A stretch of DNA of 15,813 bases from Alphaproteobacteria bacterium (GCA_028280675.1 JANQLI010000150.1:1-15813), one strand, 5' to 3'. Numbered from the stretch's first letter, positions 5,736 through 13,647 are shown. Notes: generated by a model not told the origin, from the letters alone. Program-made: numbers and translations.

Positions 5736-7808
5736 ATGACTGTTTCGATTGAATATCGCGATAGCATAGCCATCATCTGGGTGGAGAACCCGCCGGTAAA
5801 TGCAATTGGGCATGTCGTGCGCCAAGGTATTGATGATGCTTTGACAGCTCTTGGAACGAATAAAGACGTTTCCGCAATAATTCTTGCCTGTAAAGGCCGA
5901 ACTTTTTTATCAGGGGCCGACATCATGGAATTTGGCAAGCCGGTCCAAGAACCTATCTTGCCTGACGTGTTACTACATCTTGAGCGTATGCAGATGCCGG
6001 TCATCGCGGCCCTATATGGGTCTGTGTTCGGTGGTGGCCTTGAGACGGCACTCGCGTGTCATTATCGTATTGCAGCGCAAGGCACGAAGATTGGATTACC
6101 GGAAGTAACCTTGGGCATTATTCCTGGTGCTGGGGGAACGCAACGTTTGCCGCGCCTGATCGGCGTTGAAGCAGCGCTGGATGTGATTGCAACGGGCACG
6201 CCGATTGCCGCCGAGAAAGCGCTATCACTAGGCGCTGTTGACCGTATCAGTGAGGGCGGTCTACTTGAGGATGCTCTGGCTTTTGCGAAGGAAGTTTCTG
6301 CAGAGTACATACCTGCACCTCTCAGTCAGCGTGACATAAACACACCAGACGATGATTCGAATCTGTTTGATCGGATGCGGGCCACCTTGGCCAAGAAAAA
6401 ACGCGGCTTTGACGCACCGCAAAGATGCGTTGATGCGGTGGAAGCGGCAGTGACTAAACCGTTTGATGAAGGTATGACCTTTGAGCGCGAGCTGTTTGTT
6501 GCTTTGCGTGATGGAGCGCAATCGCGCGCTTTGCGACATATGTTTTTTGCCGAGCGCGAAGCGGCAAAGGTGCCTGGATTAGATAAAAGCCAACCCACTC
6601 GTGACATCGCAACAGTGGGTGTGATTGGTGCCGGCACGATGGGGGCGGGCATTACGCTCGCGTTCCTCAATGCGGGATTTGCGGTGACACTGGTTGAGGT
6701 GAATGAAGCGTCATTAGACCGGGGTATTGCGCATATCGAGAATGTCACACAGAGTTCTGTTGCCAAAGGCCGTCTCAGCGAAGAAAAGGCAACGTTAATT
6801 AGAGAGTGCCTGACCCCAACATTATCCTTTGATAATTTAGCCAACGCGGATCTGATCATTGAAGCCGTGTTTGAGGACATTACTGTCAAGCAAAACGTGA
6901 TGGAAAAAGTAGACAAGGTTGCCAAGAAAGGCTCGATCCTCGCTACGAACACCTCCTATCTAGATGTTAATCAAATCGCGAATTTCACCCGTCGCCCTTC
7001 AGATGTCGTCGGGCTTCATTTTTTTAGCCCGGCGAACATCATGAAGCTTCTGGAGATTGTGCGTGGTGAACAAACAGCACCAGATGTATTACAAACCTGT
7101 GTGAAGTTGTCCAAGCGCCTAGGTAAGGTGGGCGTGGTAGCGGGCGTTTGTCATGGTTTTATCGGTAACCGCATGCTGCAAGGTTATCAGCGGGAAGCGG
7201 GGCTTCTTATTCTCGAAGGGGCATCACCTGCGCAAGTTGATCGTGCGCTCACCAATTTTGGTATGGCGATGGGACCGATGGCAGTTGGGGATTTGGCTGG
7301 GCTTGATATTGGCTATATGAACCGCCAAGCTATGAATCCTCATGACTATGAGCAGAAGGCCTTCTTGGTTGCCGATAGGCTTGTGGAAGAGGGGCGCAAG
7401 GGACAAAAAACAAGTGCGGGATGGTATCACTATGAAGAGGGCAATCGTAAACCTCTGCATGATCCGGTAACGGATGAGATCATTGCCGCGATACGCGCAG
7501 AGCAGAGCGTAAGTCCGCGAGAAATCACTGATGAGGAGATTGTAGAACGCTGCATCTATGCTCTTGTCAATGAAGGGGCGAAGATCGTCGAGGAAGGTAT
7601 TGCCTATCGGGCTTCTGACATTGATGTGATCTATGTCAATGGCTATGGTTTCCCGCGCTATCGCGGTGGGCCTATGCAATACGCAAAGGAGGCTGTTCTT
7701 AAAAACGTCGTTCAGTCCATTCAAAAGTATGAAGAGACCTTTGGGCCGCGCTGGTGGACACCTTCAGATTATCTCATACAATGCGCAGTGGGAGATGGCA
7801 CATGGTAG
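5736..7808 (+). CDS. Bifunctional enoyl-CoA hydratase / 3-hydroxyacyl-CoA dehydrogenase (FadB/FadJ-like)
   Basis: A 690-residue fusion. The N-terminal crotonase domain (about 1-190) has FLSGAD (57-62), GGGLE and LPE with both catalytic glutamates (Glu103, Glu123, exactly 20 apart) and IPGAGGTQRLPRLIG. The dehydrogenase domain begins near 292: NAD-binding VGVIGAGTMGAG (294-305), IIEAVFED, ATNTS, GLHFFSPANIMKLLEIV with the His428/Glu440 dyad, then GFIGNRM and a duplicated C-terminal helical domain ending in RYRGGPMQYA. It should hydrate a trans-2-enoyl-CoA and oxidise the (S)-3-hydroxyacyl-CoA. Next to gcdH the natural substrate is crotonyl-CoA, giving acetoacetyl-CoA; longer dicarboxylic CoA esters are also possible. 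The gene starts 3 nt after the gcdH stop with no good ribosome binding site, so it probably relies on coupling. Its end overlaps the thiolase start by 7 bases. Confidence 0.95.
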   Translation: MTVSIEYRDSIAIIWVENPPVNAIGHVVRQGIDDALTALGTNKDVSAIILACKGRTFLSGADIMEFGKPVQEPILPDVLLHLERMQMPVIAALYGSVFGGGLETALACHYRIAAQGTKIGLPEVTLGIIPGAGGTQRLPRLIGVEAALDVIATGTPIAAEKALSLGAVDRISEGGLLEDALAFAKEVSAEYIPAPLSQRDINTPDDDSNLFDRMRATLAKKKRGFDAPQRCVDAVEAAVTKPFDEGMTFERELFVALRDGAQSRALRHMFFAEREAAKVPGLDKSQPTRDIATVGVIGAGTMGAGITLAFLNAGFAVTLVEVNEASLDRGIAHIENVTQSSVAKGRLSEEKATLIRECLTPTLSFDNLANADLIIEAVFEDITVKQNVMEKVDKVAKKGSILATNTSYLDVNQIANFTRRPSDVVGLHFFSPANIMKLLEIVRGEQTAPDVLQTCVKLSKRLGKVGVVAGVCHGFIGNRMLQGYQREAGLLILEGASPAQVDRALTNFGMAMGPMAVGDLAGLDIGYMNRQAMNPHDYEQKAFLVADRLVEEGRKGQKTSAGWYHYEEGNRKPLHDPVTDEIIAAIRAEQSVSPREITDEEIVERCIYALVNEGAKIVEEGIAYRASDIDVIYVNGYGFPRYRGGPMQYAKEAVLKNVVQSIQKYEETFGPRWWTPSDYLIQCAVGDGTW

Positions 7809-9007
7809 ATGCCTATATTTGTGATGCGGTACGGACACCGATCGGCCGTTTTGGCGGTTCACTGTCTTCGGTGCGCACCGATGATCTGGCGGCCATCCCG
7901 ATGGCCGCATTGTTAGAGCGCAATGAACACATTGATCCTTCAACGATTGATGATGTGCTCTATGGCTGTGCAAACCAAGCGGGGGAGGATTGCCGCAACG
8001 TGGCACATGTGGCGAGCTTGCTGGCTGGCCTTCCCACGGATGTTCCAGGTGCGACCGTCAACCGTCTTTGTGGCTCTGGCATGGATGCGGTGGCCATGGC
8101 AGCGCGGTGCATTAAGGCGGGGGAAGCAGATTTGATCATTGCAGGTGGCGTGGAAAGCATGTCCCGCGCCCCATTTGTGATGCCGAAAGCAGCAACACCG
8201 TTTAGTCGCAATGCTGAGATCTATGACACAACGATCGGCTGGCGATTTGTTAATCCACTCATGAAAGCCCAATATGGTGTCGATGAGATGCCGCAAACGG
8301 CGGAGAATGTTGCTGAGGACTTTAAGGTCAATCGCGAAGATCAAGATCTCTTCGCTTATCGCAGTCAGCAAAAGGCGGCTAAGGCACAAGAGAGAGGGTC
8401 TTTCGATGCCGAGATCATTCCGGTCACCATCCCACAGCGCAAGGGTGATCCGCTTGTTATCTCAAAAGATGAACATCCGCGTGCCGACACGACACTTGAG
8501 AAGCTAGGTAAACTGAAAGCGGCATTCCGCGACGGGGGGACGGTTACCGCTGGCAACGCGTCCGGCGTGAATGATGGGGCTTGCTCTTTGTTGATTGCTT
8601 CACAGGATGCAGCGGAAAAGAATAATCTGACTCCGATGGCAAGGATTGTTGGTGCCGCAACGGCAGGTGTCCCACCTCGCATTATGGGCATTGGTCCTGT
8701 GCCTGCGATGCAAAAGCTCCTAAAACAAACTGGATTGACCCTTGATCAGATGGATGTCATCGAGCTCAACGAAGCCTTTGCTGCGCAAGGGCTCGCTGTC
8801 ATGCGGGAGCTCGGACTTCAAGATAATGATCCGCGCGTCAATCCCAATGGCGGCGCGATTGCCCTAGGGCATCCCCTCGGCATGAGCGGCGCACGGCTCG
8901 TCACAACAGCTGCTTATGAATTACAACGGTCTGGTGGTCAATTTGCGCTCTGCACTATGTGTATTGGTGTAGGGCAGGGTATTGCTCTCGTTTTAGAAAG
9001 AGTTTGA
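7802..9007 (+). CDS. Acetyl-CoA acyltransferase, 3-oxoadipyl-CoA thiolase (PcaF/PaaJ)-like
   Basis: CoA-dependent cleavage of a 3-oxoacyl-CoA to acetyl-CoA. The 401-residue length and motifs match the PcaF/PaaJ branch closely: AYICDAVRTPIGRFGG (4-19), YGCANQAGEDCRNVAHVASLLAGLP, NRLCGSGMDAV with nucleophile Cys90, GGVESMSRAPFVM, IYDTTIGWRFVNPLMKAQYG, GHPLGMSGAR with His357, and CTMCIGVGQG with second active-site Cys387. I chose the ATG at 7802, which gives the standard N-terminus and has GGGAG about 7 bases before it; an in-frame ATG at 7754 would add 16 unusual residues. The start overlaps the upstream stop by 7 bases. As last gene of the gcdH operon it would split acetoacetyl-CoA, or a C6 dicarboxylic 3-oxoacyl-CoA if the PcaF-like specificity holds. 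Confidence 0.94.
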   Translation: MVDAYICDAVRTPIGRFGGSLSSVRTDDLAAIPMAALLERNEHIDPSTIDDVLYGCANQAGEDCRNVAHVASLLAGLPTDVPGATVNRLCGSGMDAVAMAARCIKAGEADLIIAGGVESMSRAPFVMPKAATPFSRNAEIYDTTIGWRFVNPLMKAQYGVDEMPQTAENVAEDFKVNREDQDLFAYRSQQKAAKAQERGSFDAEIIPVTIPQRKGDPLVISKDEHPRADTTLEKLGKLKAAFRDGGTVTAGNASGVNDGACSLLIASQDAAEKNNLTPMARIVGAATAGVPPRIMGIGPVPAMQKLLKQTGLTLDQMDVIELNEAFAAQGLAVMRELGLQDNDPRVNPNGGAIALGHPLGMSGARLVTTAAYELQRSGGQFALCTMCIGVGQGIALVLERV

Positions 9008-9171
9008 ATATAGAGGTTACTCGCATTTAAACAAATTGTAGTACGGCATTTACTAGATCGGTTCTTGGTCTATTTATAGATGCGGCATCGTTGGAAACCG
9101 TTTTGTCTATAGAAAATAATGCGACATTCTTCTTCCAATCGATGCTTAAGAGGCGGTTCTCTAAAATAAAT

Positions 9172-12100
9172 TTACTTAAATTCGATTAGGAGAGCTTTTG
9201 CGTCAACTTGATCGCCGACATTTACGCGAACCTTTTCGACAGTAGCATCACGGTCTGCGTGGATTGCGGTTTCCATTTTCATGGCTTCAATCGTGAGAAG
9301 TATGTCACCTTTGTTGATGTGTTGACCTTCCGTGAGGTCAATCGAGGCGATAACTCCCGGCATAGGCGCCCCGATATGATTTGGATTAGTAGGGTCTGCC
9401 TCCACGGTCGTTTTGCTTTGTGTTGTGATTAACCGGTCTGCCACGCGTATAGTCCGCGGTTGTCCATTGAGTTCAAAGAAAACTTTCGCTTCGCCTTCAT
9501 CTCGCGTTTCGCTGACTGCTAGCAAGCGAATCTCTAATGTTTTGCCAGGTTCTATTTCGACCGCAATTTCCTCGCCTTGTTCCATGCCGTAGAAGAAGGT
9601 GTGGGTGGGAAGGGTGCGTACAGGTCCGTAGGCGCGACGATGGGACATGTAATCCATAAACACAGTGGGGTACATGAGGTAGCTCATCAAGTCTTCATCA
9701 TCGACCTTGAACCCCTCAAGATCGTCCGAGACCTTCTGCCGTGTTTTCTCAAGATCAACGGGTGCCACATGTTTGCCCGGTCGGTGCGTGAATGGTGTTT
9801 CGCCTTTGAGTATTTTCTTTTGGATATCTTTTGGAAACCCTCCAGGAGGCTGACCTAGATTGCCGCGCATCATATCGACCACGCTTTCCGGGAAAGCGAC
9901 ATCCACAGAGGGATCTTCGACCTGTGAGCGGGTGAGATTTTGTGAGACCATCATGAGAGCCATGTCACCGACAACTTTTGAGCTTGGCGTGACCTTCACG
10001 ATATCGCCAAACATCTGATTCACATCTGCATAGGTCTGGGCAACCTCATGCCAGCGTGATTCGAGACCAATGGACCGCGCTTGAGCTTTCAAATTAGTAA
10101 ATTGCCCGCCTGGCATTTCATGGAGGTATACTTCCGATGCAGGGGCCTCAAGCCCGCTTTCAAATGCGGTGTACTGTGATCTTACACCTTCCCAGTAATT
10201 GGAGATCTCACGAATGGCATCGACGTCAATACCTGTGTCGCGATCTGTGTGTTTAAGAGCTTCGACCACCGATCCCATGCATGGCTGTGATGTGCCCCCA
10301 GAGAAAGAATCCATCGCCGTATCAATCGCATCTACCCCTGCGGATGCGGCGGCCAACAAGGTCGCACCCGCGATACCAGATGTATCATGGGTGTGCAGAT
10401 GAATAGGGAGACCGACTTCGTCCTTTAAGGCTGTTATCAATTGACGTGCCGCAGCTGGTTTTAAAAGACCGGCCATATCTTTAAGGCCAAGAATATGCGC
10501 GCCGGTATCCCGAAGCTCTTTGCCCATCGCCACGTAATATGCGAGGTCATATTTTGGACGTTTTGTGTTGAGCATGTCACCTGTGTAACAGATCGTGCCT
10601 TCGCATATCTTGCCGGCGTCGATAACCGCATCCATAGCGACACGCATATTATCGACCCAATTTAAGGAATCGAAGACACGAAAGACATCAATACCCGTTT
10701 CTGCCGCTTGATTAACAAAAGCTTGCACGACATTGTCTGGATAATTTGTATAGCCAACACCATTGGCCCCACGCAGAAGCATTTGGGTCATGATATTGGG
10801 CATGGCGTTCCGAATGTCGCGCAGGCGTTGCCAAGGGCATTCGTGGAGGAAGCGATAGGCCACATCAAAAGTCGCACCACCCCAACATTCCATGCTGAAG
10901 AGTTCTGGCAGCTTTTGTGCATAAGCAGGTGCGATTTGCACCATATCTATAGATCGCATGCGCGTAGCGAGAAGTGACTGATGGGCATCACGCATCGTTG
11001 TGTCAGATACCAAAAGCTGCGACTGCGCACTCAGCCAATCAGCGACCCCTTGAGCTCCTTTCTCTTCTAAGATATTGCGCGTGCCTGAGGGTATATTGTC
11101 TTCAGGTATTATGGTTTGTTTCTGACCGAGCTTAACAGAAGGTTCCGGCCGGTCTCCTGTCTCAGGATGACCATTTACTGTCACATCAGCGATATATGTC
11201 AGGATCTTGGTCGCGCGATCCCGTTTTTGTTTAAACTGAAAGAGTTCCGCCGTCTCATCAATGAACTTTGTCGTGTAGTTATTCGTGAGGAATGTCGGAT
11301 GCTTAAGAAGGTTTTCTACAAAGGCAATATTTGTAGAGACTCCACGAATACGAAACTCTCGCAAAGCGCGGTCCATACGCGCAATTGCCGCTTCGGGTGT
11401 TGGCGCCCACGCCGTGACTTTCACTAGGAGAGAATCGTAGTAACGGGTGATCACGCCACCGGCATATGCTGTTCCACCATCAAGCCTTACACCCATCCCT
11501 GTCGCTGTGCGATAAGCAGAGATACGTCCATAATCTGGAATAAAATTATTCAATGGGTCTTCGGTCGTGATGCGGCATTGCAAAGCATTGCCGTGAAGCG
11601 TGACATCATCCTGGGAAGGTTTTCCAGTGGCCTCGGCAATTGTTTTGCCTTCAGCGATGAGAATTTGGGCTTGAACAATGTCGATACCCGTTACTTCTTC
11701 CGTGACCGTGTGCTCAACCTGAATACGGGGATTGACCTCAATAAAGTAAAAGTCGTCTGTCTCCATATCCATCAGGAATTCGACCGTTCCTGCACCGCAG
11801 TAATTTGCGTGTTGGCAAATCCGTAATCCAAGGTCACAAAGTTTCTGACGCTGTGTCTCGCTCAGATAGGGAGCAGGGGCGCGTTCCACCACTTTTTGAT
11901 TACGGCGTTGAACGGAACAATCGCGTTCATATAGGTGGTAAATCGTCCCGTGTTGATCGCCTAGAATTTGAACTTCCACGTGGCGTGCGCGGGTAATCAT
12001 TTTCTCAAGGAAGCCTTCACCATTGCCGAATGCGGCTTCGGCCTCGCGTCGTCCTTCCAAGACTTTTTCTTCGAGTTCATCAGGGCTGAGGATAGGCCGC

Positions 12101-12609
12101 ATACCGCGTCCGCCACCGCCCCAACTTGCTTTGAGCATCAACGGGTAACCAATCTCTGCGGCTTCCGCTTTGATGGCATCCATATCATCACCCAACACGC
12201 CTGTCGCTGGAATGACGGGAACGCCAGCTTCAATTGCGAGTGTGCGCGCACTGGCTTTGTCGCCAAGCGCACGCATCGTTTCAGCTTTTGGACCTATGAA
12301 GGTAATGCCATTTTGTTCGCAAGCATCCACGAGGTATGGGTTCTCTGATAGAAAGCCGTAGCCTGGATGAATAGCATCAGCACCTGAGTTTTTTGCAACC
12401 CGTATAATTTCGTCAATAGAGAGATAAGCGGCAACGGGACCAAGATCCTCACCAATCTGATACGCCTCATCAGCTTTAAAACGGTGCAGGGAGAGCTTGT
12501 CTTCCTTCGCATATACGGCAACCGTTCTTTTGCCCAACTCATTCGCCGCACGCATGATGCGGATCGCTATCTCTCCACGATTGGCAACCAATATTTTACC
12601 AAATCTCAT
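9172..12609 (-). CDS. pyc: Pyruvate carboxylase, full length, biotin-dependent
   Basis: ATP- and biotin-dependent carboxylation of pyruvate to oxaloacetate, replenishing the TCA cycle; the single-chain enzyme is usually activated by acetyl-CoA. The 1145 residues contain all parts in order. Biotin carboxylase (about 1-450): KILVANRGEIAIRIMRAA, IHPGYGFLSEN, KASWGGGGRGMR, ERDCSVQRRNQKVVE, EVNPRIQVEHTVTEE. Carboxyltransferase (about 535-800): DTTMRDAHQSLLATRMR, MECWGGATFD, GLKDMAGLL, HLHTHDTSG (metal ligands), DSFSGGTSQP. Then the PC-tetramerisation/conserved region and a biotinyl domain with EAMKMET, biotinylated lysine about Lys1111. No truncation or frameshift is seen. GGAG lies about 10 bases before the ATG. 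It is convergent with the thiolase gene, and its predicted promoter carries the same palindrome as the catabolic operons, which suggests co-regulation with pathways that end in acetyl-CoA. Confidence 0.98.
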   Translation of the reverse strand: MRFGKILVANRGEIAIRIMRAANELGKRTVAVYAKEDKLSLHRFKADEAYQIGEDLGPVAAYLSIDEIIRVAKNSGADAIHPGYGFLSENPYLVDACEQNGITFIGPKAETMRALGDKASARTLAIEAGVPVIPATGVLGDDMDAIKAEAAEIGYPLMLKASWGGGGRGMRPILSPDELEEKVLEGRREAEAAFGNGEGFLEKMITRARHVEVQILGDQHGTIYHLYERDCSVQRRNQKVVERAPAPYLSETQRQKLCDLGLRICQHANYCGAGTVEFLMDMETDDFYFIEVNPRIQVEHTVTEEVTGIDIVQAQILIAEGKTIAEATGKPSQDDVTLHGNALQCRITTEDPLNNFIPDYGRISAYRTATGMGVRLDGGTAYAGGVITRYYDSLLVKVTAWAPTPEAAIARMDRALREFRIRGVSTNIAFVENLLKHPTFLTNNYTTKFIDETAELFQFKQKRDRATKILTYIADVTVNGHPETGDRPEPSVKLGQKQTIIPEDNIPSGTRNILEEKGAQGVADWLSAQSQLLVSDTTMRDAHQSLLATRMRSIDMVQIAPAYAQKLPELFSMECWGGATFDVAYRFLHECPWQRLRDIRNAMPNIMTQMLLRGANGVGYTNYPDNVVQAFVNQAAETGIDVFRVFDSLNWVDNMRVAMDAVIDAGKICEGTICYTGDMLNTKRPKYDLAYYVAMGKELRDTGAHILGLKDMAGLLKPAAARQLITALKDEVGLPIHLHTHDTSGIAGATLLAAASAGVDAIDTAMDSFSGGTSQPCMGSVVEALKHTDRDTGIDVDAIREISNYWEGVRSQYTAFESGLEAPASEVYLHEMPGGQFTNLKAQARSIGLESRWHEVAQTYADVNQMFGDIVKVTPSSKVVGDMALMMVSQNLTRSQVEDPSVDVAFPESVVDMMRGNLGQPPGGFPKDIQKKILKGETPFTHRPGKHVAPVDLEKTRQKVSDDLEGFKVDDEDLMSYLMYPTVFMDYMSHRRAYGPVRTLPTHTFFYGMEQGEEIAVEIEPGKTLEIRLLAVSETRDEGEAKVFFELNGQPRTIRVADRLITTQSKTTVEADPTNPNHIGAPMPGVIASIDLTEGQHINKGDILLTIEAMKMETAIHADRDATVEKVRVNVGDQVDAKALLIEFK

Positions 12610-12860
12610 TTATTGAGTCTCCGTTCTGGTTTTGGAACCTTGGAAGAGAAGAGGTGCCTCTAATCTATGCAATGTTTTCTATACTCGAATCGATCTGACC
12701 CAAGTCTCAGCGCAGGTGGTATATAGTCTCTCCTAGTAAAAGTAGGTAAGGAAGTTGTATGACTTGCATGTTGCTGTTCCTGAAATGGTTAACTTGAGCA
12801 AAAAAGCTAGAAAAGTCTGATCAAAGTTTTGCGCTTAGTTAGACATTTCGTTTGACCGAT

Positions 12861-12889
12861 AATATATTTTAAGCTTAAAATATAGTCAA
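12861..12889 (-). promoter_or_regulatory. Predicted pyc promoter
   Basis: On the minus strand TTGACT (12889-12884, 5/6) and TATATT (12866-12861, 5/6) are separated by an ideal 17 bp. The palindrome fills the spacer and overlaps both boxes, a typical repressor position. Transcription would start near 12854, leaving a leader of about 245 nt before the pyc ATG. A plus-strand pair TTGACC (12852-12857) and TAAAAT (12876-12881), 18 bp apart, is also present, but no convincing plus-strand gene follows before 13341. Confidence 0.5.
12863..12884. promoter_or_regulatory. Palindromic operator, site 2 (pyc promoter)
   Basis: This is a perfect 22-bp palindrome with core TATTTTAAGCTTAAAATA (12865-12882), extended by TA on each side. 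It differs from the site at 4462-4479 at one central base. Read toward pyc it is preceded by CTTGACT and followed by GGTCAA, as is site 1 read toward gcdH. The long shared match in two separate promoters argues for binding by one regulator, most simply the MarR protein of this window. Confidence 0.7.
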
Positions 12890-13039
12890 GGTCTTAATAA
12901 TACGAACTGTACTACTGACCTGCTACCCATCTTTGGACCATCCAGCTGGAGAATTTCCCGGGTTGGGTTTGCCAAGTTATTTTTTCTGCGAGCTTCTTTT
13001 CTGTTGTTCAAGTTGGTGAAATTTATTTATAAATAACAA

Positions 13040-13327
13040 TTAATCTATCAAGTCGAATTTGTGAAGAATACTGGTTTCGCAAATTTTTTGCGAAGATTGA
13101 TTGTCTTTCCTTCTTGAGTCATTAGCTTTTTCTCCTTTTCGTCTGGCCTTCTCCAGTTCCAGTTCCAGTTTCTGCCTATGAATCGTCGCTACCAAACGGT
13201 CGGTGATGCCCTTCGGCCTGTCAATGGCCGGCCCGCGCCAAGGGCTTCGTCCCCCGTGTAGGCCATGACAGGTCCCCTCACGTTTGATGTCTCCGAGGCA
13301 AGGCTGGAATGGATCAGCCCATAACAA
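13040..13327 (-). CDS. Doubtful ORF, charged unknown protein or gene remnant
   Basis: A minus-strand frame of up to 95 codons with only a TTG as possible start and no ribosome binding site I would trust. The middle looks protein-like: GITDRLVATIHRQKLELELEKARRKGEKAND is a charged, probably helical stretch whose ELELE part comes from the CCAGTT tandem repeat. The N-terminal third has odd composition. It may be the 3' remnant of a gene cut at the junction between the catabolic and mobilisation regions, or chance. I recognise no family. Confidence 0.2.
   Translation of the reverse strand: MLWADPFQPCLGDIKREGTCHGLHGGRSPWRGPAIDRPKGITDRLVATIHRQKLELELEKARRKGEKANDSRRKDNQSSQKICETSILHKFDLID
13076..13094. 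repeat. Perfect 8-bp hairpin
   Basis: TTCGCAAA-TTT-TTTGCGAA: perfect 8-bp arms with a 3-nt loop, in AT-rich DNA between pyc and the small gene at 13341. It lacks a following T-run beyond its own stem, so a classical terminator is not clear. It could end transcription from the plus-strand promoter near 12852-12881 or be a protein site. Confidence 0.5.
13217..13272. repeat. Spaced inverted repeat upstream of the small gene
   Basis: CCTGTCAATGGCC (13217-13229) pairs with GGCCATGACAGG (13261-13272) except for one extra A, with about 31 nt between. A second pairing GCCCTT/AAGGGC is nested in the same stretch. It lies 70-125 bases before the ATG of the 78-residue protein and could fold in its mRNA leader or bind a protein. 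Confidence 0.45.
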
Positions 13328-13340
13328 AAGGAAACTTAAA

Positions 13341-13577
13341 ATGACAAATGAAACGCAAACACTTAATCAAGCACCTAACACTGCTCAAAGCGATGGGGCT
13401 AAGAAACCCACCCATATCGCAAAAGTCAAAGAAGGCTTTGGAAAGAATGTGAGCTTTGAGCAAGTCGGTGTCGCTTGGGACAATGGCGATGGCAAACTCG
13501 CTATCCAGCTTTACGGCACCCAAATGATCTCAGGCAAGATCTACCTGAACACATATCAAAATACAGATCTCTCCTAA
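13341..13577 (+). CDS. Small protein of unknown function, 78 residues
   Basis: The ATG at 13341 has AAGGAAA 8-9 bases before it, a good ribosome binding site, which decides the start over an ATG further upstream in frame. The first 25 residues are polar and probably disordered (Thr, Gln, Asn, Ala). The rest looks like one small beta-rich domain: THIAKVKEGFGKNVSFEQVGVAWDNGDGKLAIQLYGTQMISGKIYLN. No signal peptide, membrane segment or cysteine is seen. The layout (short strand, G-x-A-W, G-D-G-K-L, K-I-Y-L-N) recalls small proteins often found beside alphaproteobacterial conjugation or mobilisation genes, such as DUF736-type proteins, but I cannot assign it to that family. A hairpin overlaps its stop. 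It probably belongs to the mobile element. Confidence 0.7.
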   Translation: MTNETQTLNQAPNTAQSDGAKKPTHIAKVKEGFGKNVSFEQVGVAWDNGDGKLAIQLYGTQMISGKIYLNTYQNTDLS

Positions 13578-13585
13578 GAGAGATC
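13566..13585. repeat. Stem-loop over the stop codon of the small gene
   Basis: GATCTCTC-CTAA-GAGAGATC: perfect 8-bp stem, 4-nt loop, with the TAA stop at the loop. No T-run follows, so it is not a standard intrinsic terminator; it may protect the mRNA 3' end. Confidence 0.5.
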
Positions 13586-13647
13586 CCCGCCAACAAAAAC
13601 GGCGCTTGAGGTAACCCAGGCCCCGTTTATCTTGTTTATTGCTTTTT

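Larger units (their letters stand above)
12610..13340. other. 731-bp stretch without a convincing gene: pyc leader, operator, and boundary to mobilisation DNA
   Basis: Bases 12610-12854 would be the pyc 5' leader; it contains a 20-codon minus-strand frame (12769-12707) with AGGA 8 bases before its ATG, of unknown meaning. The pyc promoter/operator follows. Bases 12890-13100 are AT-rich with a 14-bp palindrome TTATTTATAAATAA (13023-13036) and a perfect 8-bp hairpin (13076-13094). Bases 13100-13340 hold a doubtful minus-strand reading frame, a (CCAGTT)3 tandem repeat (13153-13170) and a spaced inverted repeat (13217-13272). The change in character suggests that the catabolic region ends about here. 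Confidence 0.6.

Noticed and set aside
7754..7801. Upstream in-frame ATG giving a 417-residue thiolase
   Set aside because: The extra 16 residues do not fit the family N-terminus and would enlarge overlap with the upstream gene; the ATG at 7802 has a better ribosome binding site.
9008..9171. Possible bidirectional terminator between thiolase and pyc
   Set aside because: Only short weak repeats are present (TCTAT/ATAGA with 2-nt loop, CGGTT/AACCG, AGAG/CTCT); none has a stable stem followed by a T-run, so I see no clear intrinsic terminator in these 164 bp.
12707..12769. 20-codon minus-strand frame in the pyc leader as an attenuator peptide
   Set aside because: It has a fair ribosome binding site, but no run of regulatory codons and no terminator/antiterminator pair; kept only as a remark in the leader finding.
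13153..13170. (CCAGTT)3 as start of a CRISPR or iteron array
   Set aside because: Only three 6-bp units without spacers; neither a CRISPR array nor a convincing origin iteron set.
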